Notes: generated from the letters alone by a model not told the origin. A DNA stretch of 64,000 bases from Mesorhizobium australicum (GCF_900177325.1 NZ_FXBL01000004.1:1860001-1924000), one strand, 5' to 3'. Positions 1 to 8,808 are shown, counted from the first letter of the stretch. Program-made: numbers and translations.

Positions 1-57
1 AGCGAGTGGCTTCACAGCTCCCAGGATCTCGCGCACGCGTACCGCTTCGTTCGACAT
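1..57 (-). CDS. Start of an unknown gene running off the left edge
   Basis: An open minus-strand frame begins with ATG at 57 and stays open for 19 codons to the edge of the window (MSNEAVRVREILGAVKPLA). No clear Shine-Dalgarno sequence precedes it. The fragment is too short to assign to a family. It is listed only because the frame is open and the codon use looks normal for the region. Confidence 0.25.
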   Translation of the reverse strand, partial: MSNEAVRVREILGAVKPLA

Positions 58-495
58 TTCCATGGTCGGAGCATGGGACGCCGCCGTGCAGATCGCAAGC
101 ATTCCTACCCGGTGGCCTCGGGGCCTTCATCGTGCCGGGCGGCATCCCCTTCGCGGCTACTCACCGGCAAACGAGCGTGTCGATTGCGGGCAGGTCTCTC
201 CTTTGCGCGATAAGGGGCACGATCTGCGGACCTTCGGGGCAGTCCTGTCGGGGAGGCGCGAGGCCTTGCAACGGCATTCACCGTCTTTGTGCTTCAACCT
301 CGGGATAGAACCCCCAAGCTGTCCGATTAGGCGTTCGAGGCCGACGGCTTGTTATCGCGTCGAGCGTCCATCGGCACCGCTTCCTTATTGCCCTCAAGTC
401 CTAGTCGCTTGAGGAAAAGGTGGCTCGGGAAATCTGCACAGTCAGGACAAATGGATTTATGCGCGAGATCGGCATGATGCCGTGAACAGGAGACC
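58..495. other. No supported gene; one degenerate hairpin
   Basis: This stretch has several overlapping frames, none with a recognisable protein or ribosome binding site. At 271-284 it holds ACGG and CCGT arms followed by CTTT. This resembles the better-preserved hairpin in the ardC leader at 2394-2407, including the preceding CA and following CTTT, so it may be the worn leader of a lost gene of the same type. Confidence 0.4.
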
Positions 496-675
496 ATGAG
501 CAGACGGCCACGCTGGAACCACAGACCGGCCTTCAAGGCGAAAGTGGCGCTTGCCGCGATTAGGGGCGAGAAGATGTTCGCCGAACTGGCCGGGCAGTTT
601 GACGTCCACGCCAATTAGATCATGTCCTGGCCCACGCAGCTTCTGGAAAGGGCAGCCGAAGTCTTCGGTGGCCGC
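496..675 (+). pseudogene. IS3-family OrfA remnant with an amber stop
   Basis: The translation starts MSRRPRWNHRPAFKAKVALA and continues through the helix-turn-helix region typical of IS3-family OrfA proteins. An in-frame TAG at 616-618 interrupts it where the family has Gln (...FDVHAN-stop-I). Downstream the same frame continues with SWPTQLLERAAEVFGG, also typical of OrfA. At about 675 it joins unrelated sequence. No OrfB follows, so the element cannot move by itself. Confidence 0.75.
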
Positions 676-807
676 CGCGGCTTTGCGCTCGGCGCCGAGC
701 GCTGGAAAGCCGTCGTCTCGGTGCTCGACGCGTCGGTTTGCGACATGCCGCATATGAGGAAGCTGCTCAACGAGCCCGGCATATTCTCCGTCTACGAGCC
801 AACGTGA
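676..807 (+). pseudogene. C-terminal remnant of a TacA/DUF1778-like antitoxin
   Basis: In frame with the IS3 fragment, the last 40 or so residues (ALGAERWKAVVSVLDA... then MRKLLNEPGIF) match the C-terminal pattern of ribbon-helix-helix DUF1778 antitoxins: an 'xxRWxxFVxxLD' block, then 'LxxLL'. The N-terminal DNA-binding part is missing, apparently replaced by the IS3 fragment. The stop codon (805-807) overlaps a GTG at 804 that begins a GNAT toxin remnant, which is the usual antitoxin-toxin arrangement. Assignment is from pattern only. Confidence 0.5.
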
Positions 808-1273
808 GCGTCTGCAGTTTCGAGAATGTGTCGACGCGACATGCGGTCGAGAGTTTCGACTGCGGGGAAGAGGCGCTCGACCGGCTTCTGACTCGTTTCG
901 CCTTCGCCAACAGCTAAGACAACGCTTCACAGACGATTTCGCGCTGGCCGATGACGCGATCGTACGCCGGCCGTCGGCGAGGTGCGGGACGACGAAGCCC
1001 CGGAGCGTCTGCCCAAGGGTCTCGCCGTCATTCCGTGCCGATCAGATTGCTTGCCCGCCTTGCCGCTCATCGCCAATGGCAGGGGTGTCGGTGCTGGCCT
1101 GCCGCGCGATGCCGTCCTGCGCACGCATCAGGCCGCCTAGTTTGCCGGCATCCGGGGCTCGCAGTTCATGCCAAGGGCGATGCGGGGCGCGTCTTCTATA
1201 GCCGCCTCGATACGTGGAATCGCTTACCGATCCGCTGCATTTCTTCAAGCTGATCAAGGATGTGCGCGGCTAG
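804..1273 (+). pseudogene. Decayed GNAT (TacT-like) toxin, copy 1
   Basis: From GTG 804 the frame reads a typical TacT N-terminus (HAVESFDCGEEALDRLLTRF) and stops at 915-917 after 37 codons. Further pieces of the same family follow in other frames: LLARLAAHRQWQG near 1050, GAGLPRDAVLRTHQAA near 1100, VHAKGDAGRVFY near 1165 and DPLHFFKLIKDVRG ending at 1273. The order and spacing fit one acetyltransferase toxin broken by several frameshifts. Such toxins acetylate aminoacyl-tRNA; this copy cannot be functional. A second, more damaged copy lies at 1985-2248. Confidence 0.65.
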
Positions 1274-1522
1274 TAGCCTCCCTTTCCGAACATCACTGGT
1301 TTGTGATCGAGTCCGCGACGATGTGCGGCGACGGATTGAATCCGAAAAGGGGCTGCCGCGCTAACCGACGGCACCCGGCCACCGGATACCCGACAGGCCG
1401 GAGATATTCCAGTTTCTCGCAATTGCCTGAACGGCGATATTGCGTCCCGACAGATAGCCGTCTATCGGAACGACGCCCTACCGACTGTATCTTTATCTCA
1501 AGGGACGACGGGAGTTCTTGCT

Positions 1523-1984
1523 GTGAACGAGCACATGGAGCGTGACCAGATAACTTCGCTCACCGCCGACATCGTGTCGGCTTACGTTTCCAACAATCCC
1601 GTGCCTGCTGGAGAGCTGGCCAACCTTATTGGCAATGTCCACAAATCGCTGGTCGCCGTGTCCGCGGGCGCACAGGACGCACCCGCCGAACCGCAAAAGC
1701 CGGCCGTCCCGGTGAAGAAGTCCGTCCATGACGACTACATCGTCTGCCTGGAGGACGGGAAGAAATTCAAGTCGCTGAAGCGCCACCTCAACGTCCACTA
1801 CGGCATGACCCCGGACGAGTATCGCGTCAAATGGGGCCTGCCGACCGACTACCCAATGGTGGCGCCCAACTATGCCGCGCAGCGCTCGGAACTGGCAAAG
1901 AAGCTCGGCCTCGGACGCAAGAAATCCGTGCCCGCGCCGACACCGGCGAAGCGCGGCCGCAAGAAGGCCATCGCAGGCGCCTGA
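1523..1984 (+). CDS. mucR: Ros/MucR-family zinc-finger regulator
   Basis: The product is 153 residues, the usual size for Ros/MucR proteins, which bind AT-rich promoter DNA and control exopolysaccharide, motility and symbiosis genes in rhizobia. The zinc-finger region lies at about residues 72-105 ([15 protein letters not shown], then [12 protein letters not shown]). Likely metal ligands are Cys75, His88 and His92. The second Cys of Ros is Asp78 here, as in several Mesorhizobium MucR-like proteins. The C-terminus is Lys/Arg/Pro-rich. GTG 1523 follows a weak GGGAG; ATG 1535 is an alternative start. It sits between two decayed GNAT toxin copies. Confidence 0.9.
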   Translation: MNEHMERDQITSLTADIVSAYVSNNPVPAGELANLIGNVHKSLVAVSAGAQDAPAEPQKPAVPVKKSVHDDYIVCLEDGKKFKSLKRHLNVHYGMTPDEYRVKWGLPTDYPMVAPNYAAQRSELAKKLGLGRKKSVPAPTPAKRGRKKAIAGA

Positions 1985-2248
1985 CCGAGATCTTCGCCCG
2001 CATTCCGTTCCGATCATGATCTTTGCCCGTCCTGCCGCTCTCCGCCAGCGACAGGACAAGGATCATCGGCGCCGGGCTCATCGTGCATAATGCTGTCCTG
2101 CGCATGCTCCAGGCCGCCAATATTCGGCACGTCCGCTCGCGGGCCACGCGAAGGAAGACACGGCGCGTTCGTTCTGTTGTCGTCGACGTCACCTAAGTCG
2201 CCCACCGACCCGCTACATCTTCTTCGCTCTGATCAAGGTTCCGTGTAG
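1985..2248 (+). pseudogene. Decayed GNAT (TacT-like) toxin, copy 2
   Basis: Directly after mucR, pieces of the same acetyltransferase family appear in order across frames: MIFARPAALRQRQDK near 2016, NAVLRMLQAANI near 2090, GHAKEDTARSF near 2140 and IFFALIKVPCS near 2220. The DNA is visibly similar to 1030-1260, sharing CATTCCG and CCGATCA and the same spacing of the HAK and DPLHF motifs. Only the C-terminal two thirds remain. It is a second copy of the remnant at 804-1273. Confidence 0.5.
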
Positions 2249-2373
2249 CCTTTGGCATTCGCCCGTCGATGCGGGTTCCTCCGGAAGCCGTCGCTCTGAT
2301 CGCGCTGGTCATTCTCCTGTCGCCGTTCTGATCTGAGCCCCACCATCAGGGGCCTTCTTCGGGCTGTGCTGGC

Positions 2374-2407
2374 AGGGCGCTTTCGCCCTCGCAACGGCAT
2401 ACGCCGT
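2374..2407 (+). promoter_or_regulatory. Two hairpins in the ardC leader
   Basis: AGGGCG-cttt-CGCCCT (2374-2389) and ACGGC-atac-GCCGT (2394-2407, followed by CTTT) are two perfect short stem-loops about 110 bases upstream of the ardC start. A worn copy of the second lies at 271-284. They could be attenuator, terminator or protein-binding structures; the sequence does not decide which. Confidence 0.4.
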
Positions 2408-2514
2408 CTTTCCGCGTTGCCCGCCCCTTCGGGGTGCAAGGGCGCTCTCCCCCTGCCTTTCCGGACGCCATCAGGCCGCGGTGGTCGCGGCCGACAAGCG
2501 AAAGGAGAACAATC

Positions 2515-3414
2515 ATGGCCCGCGCCCAGCAGAAATTCGACGTCCATCAGGAGATCACGAACCGCATCGTAGCCGCGCTCGAAACCGCCGGCGAATTCCA
2601 GCTTCCCTGGATCCGCAACAAGGGCGGCTCGGTGAAGCGCCCCGTCAACATCGCCAGCGCAAAAGCCTACAACGGCGTCAACATCGTCTCGCTGTGGGTG
2701 AGCGCGCAGGCGAGCGACTACCCCTCAAATCTCTGGGGCACCTACCTCCAGTGGCAGGAGCGTGGCTGCCAGGTCCGCCGCGGCGAGAAATCGTCGCTGG
2801 TTGTCGTCTACAAGAAGCTGGAATTCGTCGAGACTAACGAGAAGACCGGCGAGAGCGTGAACGCCGAGCGGCTGATGGCGCGGGCGAGCTTCGTGTTCAA
2901 CGCGGCGCAGATCGACGGTTTCAACACCGCCTCGACCGAGCCGCTTCCCGACGAACCCACCTTCGATCCGATCGCGCGGGCCGAAGCCTTCGCCAGGGCC
3001 ACGGGCGCGAAGATCGAGGAGGGCGGCGACCGCGCCTGTTATATCCCCTCACTTGACATCATCCGCATGCCGGCCCGGAAGCGCTTCACCGGCACTGAGA
3101 CCACGACACCTGCGGAAGGGTACTACTCGACCCTCTGTCACGAACTGGTTCACTATTCGGGCGCGAAGCACCGGCTCGACCGCGATCTGACCGGCCGCTT
3201 TGGCACCGAGAGCTATGCCGTCGAGGAGCTCGTCGCCGAACTCGGCGCGGCGTTCCTGTGTGGCGACCTCGGCATCACGCCCGAACCCCGCGTCGACCAT
3301 GCCCAATACATCGCGAGCTGGCTCAAAACCCTCAAGGACGACAAGAAGGCCGTGTTCACCGCGGCGTCGAAGGCGTCGGAAGCCGCGAACTGGCTCCTTG
3401 CCCAGGGTGGATGA
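2515..3414 (+). CDS. ardC: ArdC-like antirestriction protein
   Basis: The 299-residue product has the two-part ArdC layout: an N-terminal ssDNA-binding domain (about 8-130, including the conserved LPW near residue 30 and NxxSLW near 57-61) and a C-terminal zincin-like metallopeptidase domain with HELVH at 209-213 and a downstream glutamate-rich helix (about 237-243). ArdC proteins protect incoming single-stranded plasmid or ICE DNA from host nucleases after conjugation. AAAGGAG lies 8 bases before ATG 2515; earlier in-frame starts lack such a site. The gene fits a mobile element and appears intact. Confidence 0.9.
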   Translation: MARAQQKFDVHQEITNRIVAALETAGEFQLPWIRNKGGSVKRPVNIASAKAYNGVNIVSLWVSAQASDYPSNLWGTYLQWQERGCQVRRGEKSSLVVVYKKLEFVETNEKTGESVNAERLMARASFVFNAAQIDGFNTASTEPLPDEPTFDPIARAEAFARATGAKIEEGGDRACYIPSLDIIRMPARKRFTGTETTTPAEGYYSTLCHELVHYSGAKHRLDRDLTGRFGTESYAVEELVAELGAAFLCGDLGITPEPRVDHAQYIASWLKTLKDDKKAVFTAASKASEAANWLLAQGG

Positions 3415-3605
3415 TACCAGCGGGAAAGATCATTCGCCGTCTATTACGTTCGCGCGCAGAATTGTTCGCGCCGGATGGGATTTCATATTGCCAACCCGTT
3501 TCTGCCGCTTCAGGATTTGCGCTGAGAAAGCCCGCCACTTTCGGCTACCGCAACCGTTGGCCCAAAAGCGCGCCGGTCGCCTGCATTCTGAAAGAGCATG
3601 TCGTT

Positions 3606-3845
3606 GTGAATAACGGCGAATTCCTGAGCGAGGTCGCCCGGACCATCCGCTGGATCGAAACCCTCCCAAGCCAGGACCAGACCTATTCCCTGGCGTATAA
3701 GCTCGTCGCGGAACGTCCTGGCGCGTTCGCCGAAGCCGTCTTGCAGGGGCTTTCCGAACGCCGGCGCCGCAATCTTCGCCTGGCCGTCACGCTCGCCGGC
3801 GTTCCGCGCCTTCGGTTGACGGTGGCATCGGCAGGAAGTCGCTGA
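3606..3845 (+). CDS. Small hypothetical protein
   Basis: A GTG-started frame of 79 residues has a helical, charged composition (EFLSEVARTIRWIETLPSQD near the start, later an Arg-rich SERRRRNLR). It has no recognised family. The last 60 bases overlap the C-terminal end of the LysR remnant on the other strand, so the original C-terminus may have been replaced at a junction. No good ribosome binding site was seen. Confidence 0.3.
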   Translation: MNNGEFLSEVARTIRWIETLPSQDQTYSLAYKLVAERPGAFAEAVLQGLSERRRRNLRLAVTLAGVPRLRLTVASAGSR

Positions 3846-4251
3846 ACCAGCCGGCGATCCCGGAACTACGGATCATCTTTTCAAGCGCTGCCGGTTTGAC
3901 CGACTGCTCGCCGAACCAGGGATATTTGTCGGCGTCGAAGCAGTCGCCGAGCCAGCCCAGCAGCCGCCGGTGGCGGGCCGACTTCTGCAGTTCCGGGTGT
4001 ATCGCGATCCAGATCGGGACCTTGAGCGCGAACCCCACATCGACATGTTCAAGCCTCGCTCCGACGAGGCGGGCATAGTTGGGCAACGCGCCGATCCCGC
4101 CGCCACGCGCGACGGCCCAATAGTGCGCCGACGAGAAGTTGGTTTTCAGGAGCGCGATGCGCTCCTGTGAAGCTGGCCCGAAGATCTGGTCGAGCGGATA
4201 TTGTCGGAGCTGTTCGGTCTCCTGTTCGATGATCCGGTGTGACGCCCGCAT
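3787..4251 (-). pseudogene. LysR-family regulator, effector-domain remnant
   Basis: The 154-residue frame resembles the C-terminal half of a LysR-type regulator effector domain: AVARGGGIGALPNYAR, then a beta-strand region with VPIWIAIHPE, then a terminal LGDCFDADKYPWF. A full LysR protein has about 300 residues with an N-terminal winged helix. That part is absent, and nothing resembling it lies upstream on the minus strand. The fragment is probably non-functional. Confidence 0.55.
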
Positions 4252-4554
4252 TCCCCGCTGAGGGCAGGTCGCATCAGGGAGTTTCTGCTCGCCACGAGCG
4301 TAACGTAAAATTCCCTGCCGAGCCGGTTAATTGATTTGAAATATAGATCTGACAGTTTGAAGACAACTCGCCGAGGGAAACAGCAATCGGCGAATCCTTT
4401 GAGCTCGACCGGTCCCTAAAACCGCGTCGGGCTTTTCTTTGCAGGACGCTGGATTTGGCTGATCGAGAGGTGAACAGAGGTAGGGCGCAAACAAGATTGC
4501 GCTGGATAGATGTTACGATCATCGCGTTTATGATCTGCGGCGCGGCGCTGCCTG
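4252..4554. other. No gene seen
   Basis: This 300-base stretch between the LysR remnant and the IS481 fragment contains no supported frame, repeat or hairpin. It is somewhat more AT-rich at 4320-4380. Confidence 0.4.
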
Positions 4555-4888
4555 TGATAGCTACGCTTTCCACCATATCTTCGATCGGGTCTGCGAGGAG
4601 AACGGCATCGAGAACAGGCTGACCAAGATCAAGCATCCCTGGACGAACGGACAGGTGGAACGGATGAACCGGACCATCAAGGAGGCCACCGTCAAACGCT
4701 TCCACTACGACGACCACGGCCAGTTGCGTCGGCATCCTCAGGACTTCATCGACGTGTACAACTTCGGCCGCAGGCTCAAGACCCTAAACGGCCTCACGCT
4801 ATGCGAGCCCATCTGCAAACGATGGACTTCAGAGCCCGATCGATTCATCATCGATCCAATCCATCAAATGCCGGGACTGAACACTTAG
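4555..4888 (+). pseudogene. IS481-family transposase, C-terminal remnant
   Basis: The frame encodes the last 110 or so residues of an IS481-family DDE transposase: YAFHHIFDRVCEENGIE, KHPWTNGQVERMNRTIKEAT with the catalytic Glu region, DFIDVYNFGRRLKTLNGLT, and the terminal HQMPGLNT. The N-terminal helix-turn-helix and the first catalytic Asp residues are missing. It ends 19 bases before the DUF2493 gene, which itself appears to lack its N-terminus, so the two truncations may share one junction. Confidence 0.8.
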
Positions 4889-4907
4889 AGCGCCTGATCG
4901 CGAGGGC

Positions 4908-5462
4908 ATGACGCTGATTGAGCGACAGAACGCTTTCAAACTTGTGCGCGACCAGGCCGCAGATCACGAGGAGCGCCACGTTGGCAAGGCTTGGTTCCCG
5001 CGCAGCGGATTGAAGGTCAACCATCGCAATCTGACCTCGGCGATAATCGACAGCCGCGATTTCCCGATCGCGAAGAGGCGCGCCGACCAGGAGGTGCTCC
5101 TGCCGCCCGGACCGAAGATCGTCGTGACCGGCGGGCTCGACTTCGATGACCACCTGCTGATCTGGGCCAGACTCGACCAGGTCCATGCGAAGCACCCCGA
5201 CATGGTGCTCATTCACGGTAGGTCGCCGAACGGCACCGAGAAGATCGCATCCCTTTGGGCGAGAAATCGCAATGTCCCGCAGATCGGCTTTGCGTCCAAC
5301 TGGACCAAGTACAGCCGCGCCGCACCATTCAAGCGCAACGACCAGATGCTGGAAATCCTGCCAAAGGGCGTGACGCACTTCCCTGGTACCGGCATCAACG
5401 ACAACCTCGCCGACAAGGCCAGGAAGCTCGGCATTCCGGTCTGGCGTGTCGGCTGTGTGTGA
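4908..5462 (+). CDS. DUF2493 (SLOG-fold, YspA-like) protein, probably N-truncated
   Basis: The product has 184 residues. The SLOG-type nucleotide-binding domain occupies about 66-180, with KIVVTGGLDFDD, DMVLIHGRSPNGTEKIA and a C-terminal FPGTGINDNLADKARKLGIP. DUF2493 proteins of rhizobial plasmids are usually about 300 residues with an extra N-terminal domain. Here the frame begins in what looks like the linker (ERQNAFKLVRDQAADH), just after the IS481 remnant. SLOG proteins bind nucleotide-derived ligands; the substrate of this group is unknown. The core domain looks intact. Confidence 0.75.
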   Translation: MTLIERQNAFKLVRDQAADHEERHVGKAWFPRSGLKVNHRNLTSAIIDSRDFPIAKRRADQEVLLPPGPKIVVTGGLDFDDHLLIWARLDQVHAKHPDMVLIHGRSPNGTEKIASLWARNRNVPQIGFASNWTKYSRAAPFKRNDQMLEILPKGVTHFPGTGINDNLADKARKLGIPVWRVGCV

Positions 5463-5707
5463 GCGCCGCCTATCTGCGCCAGTCAATGGCCATGAAGAAG
5501 CTTCATCAGGCGACCAGAAAGGAAGTGCGCTCCATTTCTTCACTCCTCGATCATCTCGCGTCGACATGCCGACCATCGAGGGACGCCCCCAGCCACCGCG
5601 TCTTGGCCGGCGCCGAGATCGGCCCGGTCGGGCTAGCGTGGTAGCGAGACGCGCGGCTGGTCTGGACCACTTCGTCGTGCAGAAGGCCTTCCAACGGCGT
5701 CTCGAAA

Positions 5708-5746
5708 ATATTGCGAAACACAATATAATAGCAATATAGATTGACA
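5708..5746 (+). promoter_or_regulatory. AT-rich dyad and possible promoter before the ABC operon
   Basis: In the 370-base gap before the binding-protein gene, ATATTGC (5708-5714) and GCAATAT (5731-5737) form a perfect 7-base inverted repeat separated by 16 bases, and the spacer holds TATAAT (5724-5729). A TTGACA follows at 5741-5746 with a weak -10 (TGTATG, 5764-5769) at 17-base spacing. This looks like a regulated promoter for the operon starting at 5833. The rest of 5463-5757 shows no gene. Confidence 0.45.
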
Positions 5747-5832
5747 AGACAGGAGGCTTGTGGTGTATGCCCTCGCCGGCTTCCAGCGCGCCAACGCCCG
5801 GCCGGCTGAAGTTCAAACGAGGGAGGAGTGAT

Positions 5833-6708
5833 ATGAGCGTCTCGATCGTGACAAGGATAGCGTTGCTCGGGATGGCGGCGGCCGCACTCATGGTTGGAAG
5901 CGGCGCTGGCGGCGCCTATGCCGAAACGACCAAAGAGCGCGTCCTGCGGGAAGGCAGGATCGTCATTGGTATTCACAACCGCTCGCCTTGGGGCTTTCGC
6001 GACGACAAGACCGGCGAACCAACGGGATGGCATCCTGATATCCTAAAAGCCGCATTCGCCGACCTGGGCGTCAAGAACCTCGAATTCCAGGTAACCGAGT
6101 TTGGAGCCCTGATCCCGGGCCTCCTCGCGGGCCGCTTCGACGCCGTGGCATCGGGTCTCGCGATCACACCTGAGCGCTGCAAGCAGGTGGCCTTCGGCGC
6201 GCCGGACCTGCAGGCCCCGGACGCGGCGATCGTGCTGGCCGGCAATCCGAAGGAGATTCACGGCTATGCTGACATCGCCGCCCATGAAGAGATCATCATG
6301 GGCGCCGGACGCGGCAGCGTTGTCACCACCAACGCCAAGGCGGCCGGTGTGCCCGAGAGCCGCATGCTTTTGTTTCCGGATATCGAGTCGAATCTCTCCG
6401 CCCTGCGTGCCGGCCGCATAGACACCGCCCTTATGGCGTCGCCGACGGTCATCGGCCTTTTGGCGGGGAAGGGCGCAGAGGGGCTCGAACGTGCAGCGCC
6501 GTTCGACGTCGGACAAGCGCATACCAACTTCGCGGCGATCGCCTTCCGAAAGGAAGATGTCGATCTGCGCGCCGTCTACGATGAACAGCTTGCCAAGCTG
6601 AAACCCACCGAGACGTTCGCCGCCATCATGAAAAAATACGGCTTCGGCGCTCCGGAAGCCGTTCCTCCCGGTGTCACCACCGCCGACCTCTGCAACAGAC
6701 AGCCATAG
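5833..6708 (+). CDS. EhuB-like ABC transporter substrate-binding protein
   Basis: This 291-residue periplasmic protein starts with a signal peptide (hydrophobic about 9-28, cleavage likely after AYA at 29). It belongs to the SBP_bac_3 family of polar amino-acid binding proteins. Segments such as VTEFGALIPGLLAGRFDAV and LAITPERCKQVAFGAP are characteristic of the ectoine/hydroxyectoine binder EhuB and relatives. GGGAGGAG lies five bases before ATG 5833. Two permeases, an ATPase and a deacylase follow with short gaps, so it should define the substrate of the importer. The exact ligand (ectoine, another polar or N-acylated amino acid) is inferred. Confidence 0.85.
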   Translation: MSVSIVTRIALLGMAAAALMVGSGAGGAYAETTKERVLREGRIVIGIHNRSPWGFRDDKTGEPTGWHPDILKAAFADLGVKNLEFQVTEFGALIPGLLAGRFDAVASGLAITPERCKQVAFGAPDLQAPDAAIVLAGNPKEIHGYADIAAHEEIIMGAGRGSVVTTNAKAAGVPESRMLLFPDIESNLSALRAGRIDTALMASPTVIGLLAGKGAEGLERAAPFDVGQAHTNFAAIAFRKEDVDLRAVYDEQLAKLKPTETFAAIMKKYGFGAPEAVPPGVTTADLCNRQP

Positions 6709-6710
6709 GC

Positions 6711-7376
6711 ATGCAGATGAGCCTGTTCGACATCTGGCTGGGCATCCTGGAAGGGCTTGGTACCACCGCCGCGGTCACTGCCTATGGCCTGGTCTTCGCC
6801 GTCCCATTTGCGCTGGCGTTTGGCGTCGCTCAATATCTTACGCGCGGCGTCGCCCGACTGCTGGTCACGGTCGTCATCGAGTTCTGGCGCAGCTCCGCCG
6901 TCATCATCCTGCTGTTCGTCTTCTACTACGCGCTGCCTGTCGTCGGCGTCACCTTGTCGGCCCTGACGGTCAGCGCCATGGTTCTTGGTCTCAACGCCGG
7001 CGGCTATGCCAGCCAGGCGGTGCGCGCCGGTCTCCAGGCGCTCCCGTCGGGCCAGAGGGAGGCCGGCGCAGCCCTTGGCCTGTCGCGTCCGGCAATCCTT
7101 CTACTGATAGAATTGCCGCAGGCTCTGGTCGCGATGAGTCCGACCTTCGTCAACACGCTGATCCAGCTGGTGAAGGCGACGGCTCTGGTATCGCTCGTGA
7201 CGCTGACCGACATGACCTTCCGTGCCAAGGAAATCGCGCAGGTCGAGAACAATCCTGTTGCGATCTACACGGCACTGCTCCTCGCCTTCTTCGTCGTTTG
7301 CTATCCGATCACGCTTGCCGGACGCTGGCTGGAGGCGCGGATTGTTTCACCAGGGAGCCGCGCCAATGGGATTTGA
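6711..7376 (+). CDS. EhuC-like ABC amino-acid permease
   Basis: The 221-residue inner-membrane protein has about five hydrophobic segments and the cytoplasmic EAA loop of HisMQ-type permeases (AGAALGLSRPAILLLIELPQAL, about 121-142) that docks with the ATPase. It begins three bases after the binding protein stop and its end overlaps the next permease by 11 bases, showing translational coupling. It should form a heterodimer with the product of 7366-8025. Confidence 0.9.
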   Translation: MQMSLFDIWLGILEGLGTTAAVTAYGLVFAVPFALAFGVAQYLTRGVARLLVTVVIEFWRSSAVIILLFVFYYALPVVGVTLSALTVSAMVLGLNAGGYASQAVRAGLQALPSGQREAGAALGLSRPAILLLIELPQALVAMSPTFVNTLIQLVKATALVSLVTLTDMTFRAKEIAQVENNPVAIYTALLLAFFVVCYPITLAGRWLEARIVSPGSRANGI

Positions 7377-8025
7377 TCTGGCTTTCGCCGTGTCCAGCCT
7401 GCCACGGATTCTAAGCGCGGCCGGAACGACCCTTGGTGTCGCGCTCGTCAGTTGCGTAGGGGCCGCTGCAATCGGCTTCTTCTTTGAGATGGTGCGCCGC
7501 GCCGGTGGGATTGCCGGCATCGCGATCGGCTTCGTGATCGACTTCATCCGGTCGACGCCTGTGCTGGCCTGGCTCTACTTTCTCTATTTCGTTCTACCCT
7601 TCTACGGCGTCCGCCTCGGCTCGATGACAGTCGGTATCCTAGGCCTCAGCCTCTATTACAGCGGCTATCTGGCCGAGGTTTTCAAAGCGGGGATCGACGC
7701 CATCCCGAAGGGTCAGCAGGAAGCGGCCCGGGCGCTGTCCTTGGGCCGGCGCGATACCGTCATCTATGTGATTGCGCCCCAAATGCTGCGCAACATTGCC
7801 GCCCCACTGGGCAACTACTTCGTCTCGATCCTCAAGGCGACGCCGTATCTGGCGGTACTGGCTGTTCCCGAAATGCTCGGACGCGCTTTCGACATCGCTT
7901 CCGAAACCTATCGCTACGCTGAGCCGCTGAGCGTGGCCGCGCTGATCTTCCTGGCGCTCGCCCTGGTCATTTCCCATGGCGTCAAGCGGCTGGAGCGGCG
8001 GCTGCTTGCAGTCGGCACACGATAG
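7366..8025 (+). CDS. EhuD-like ABC amino-acid permease
   Basis: The 219-residue second permease of the importer has an EAA loop (QEAARALSLGRRDTVIYVIA) and five predicted membrane helices. ATG 7366 is chosen because it follows GGGAG and begins at the expected N-terminus; the longer frame from 7222 is Arg/Ser-rich shadow. It overlaps the preceding permease and is followed 23 bases later by the ATPase gene. Confidence 0.9.
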   Translation: MGFDLAFAVSSLPRILSAAGTTLGVALVSCVGAAAIGFFFEMVRRAGGIAGIAIGFVIDFIRSTPVLAWLYFLYFVLPFYGVRLGSMTVGILGLSLYYSGYLAEVFKAGIDAIPKGQQEAARALSLGRRDTVIYVIAPQMLRNIAAPLGNYFVSILKATPYLAVLAVPEMLGRAFDIASETYRYAEPLSVAALIFLALALVISHGVKRLERRLLAVGTR

Positions 8026-8048
8026 ATCACGAAAACTCAGGTCAAGCC

Positions 8049-8798
8049 ATGCTCGCACATTCGGAAATCATCGTCGGCATCGAGGGCCTCAACAAATGGT
8101 TTGGCGCGCTCCACGTGCTGAACGACATCGATCTCGACGTGGCAAGCGGCGCGCGCGTCGTCGTGTGCGGCCCGTCAGGCTCGGGGAAATCGACCCTCAT
8201 CCGCTGTATCAACGGTCTCGAGAGCTACCAGGAGGGGACACTTCGCCTCGCGGGAACGACGCTCGGCCTTAATGGCCGTGAGACGGCCGCCGCGCGCCGC
8301 CAGACCGGCATGGTGTTCCAGAGTTTCAACCTGTTTCCGCACCTGACCGTGCTGTCCAACTGCACGCTGGCCCTACGCCGTGTCACCGGCAGAAGCCGCA
8401 GCGAGGCCGAGGACATCGCCATGGCGCATCTGGAAAAGGTCAGGATTCCGGAGAAAGCCATGTCATATCCCGCGCAACTCTCGGGAGGTCAGCAGCAGCG
8501 TGTGGCGATCGCGCGCGCGCTCTGCCTCAATCCCCGCATCATGCTCTTTGACGAACCGACATCGGCGCTCGATCCGGAAATGATCAAGGAGGTGCTGGAC
8601 GTCATTGTCGCACTTGCCCGCGACGGCATGACGATGGTCTGCGTCACCCATGAGATGGGCTTCGCCCGTGAAGTGGCCGACCAGGTCGTCTTCATGGACG
8701 GCGGGCGTATCCTCGACCGCGCGCCGGCGCGCGACTTCTTCGGCGCATCCGGGCATCCCCGCTCGCGCCTGTTCCTGGAAACGATCCTGAAGCATTGA
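8049..8798 (+). CDS. EhuA-like ABC transporter ATPase
   Basis: The 249-residue ATPase carries Walker A GPSGSGKST (about 39-47), Q-loop VFQSFNLFPH, signature LSGGQQQRVAIARAL and Walker B IMLFDEPTSALDP, with the switch histidine in CVTHEMGFA. Length and motifs fit the HisP/GlnQ group. It powers the importer encoded upstream and is followed ten bases later by the deacylase gene. Confidence 0.95.
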   Translation: MLAHSEIIVGIEGLNKWFGALHVLNDIDLDVASGARVVVCGPSGSGKSTLIRCINGLESYQEGTLRLAGTTLGLNGRETAAARRQTGMVFQSFNLFPHLTVLSNCTLALRRVTGRSRSEAEDIAMAHLEKVRIPEKAMSYPAQLSGGQQQRVAIARALCLNPRIMLFDEPTSALDPEMIKEVLDVIVALARDGMTMVCVTHEMGFAREVADQVVFMDGGRILDRAPARDFFGASGHPRSRLFLETILKH

Positions 8799-8808
8799 GG
8801 AAGCGTCG

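Noticed and set aside
4848..5891. 347-codon open frame on the minus strand
   Set aside because: It is antisense to the DUF2493 gene and the operon promoter region and has no recognisable protein features.
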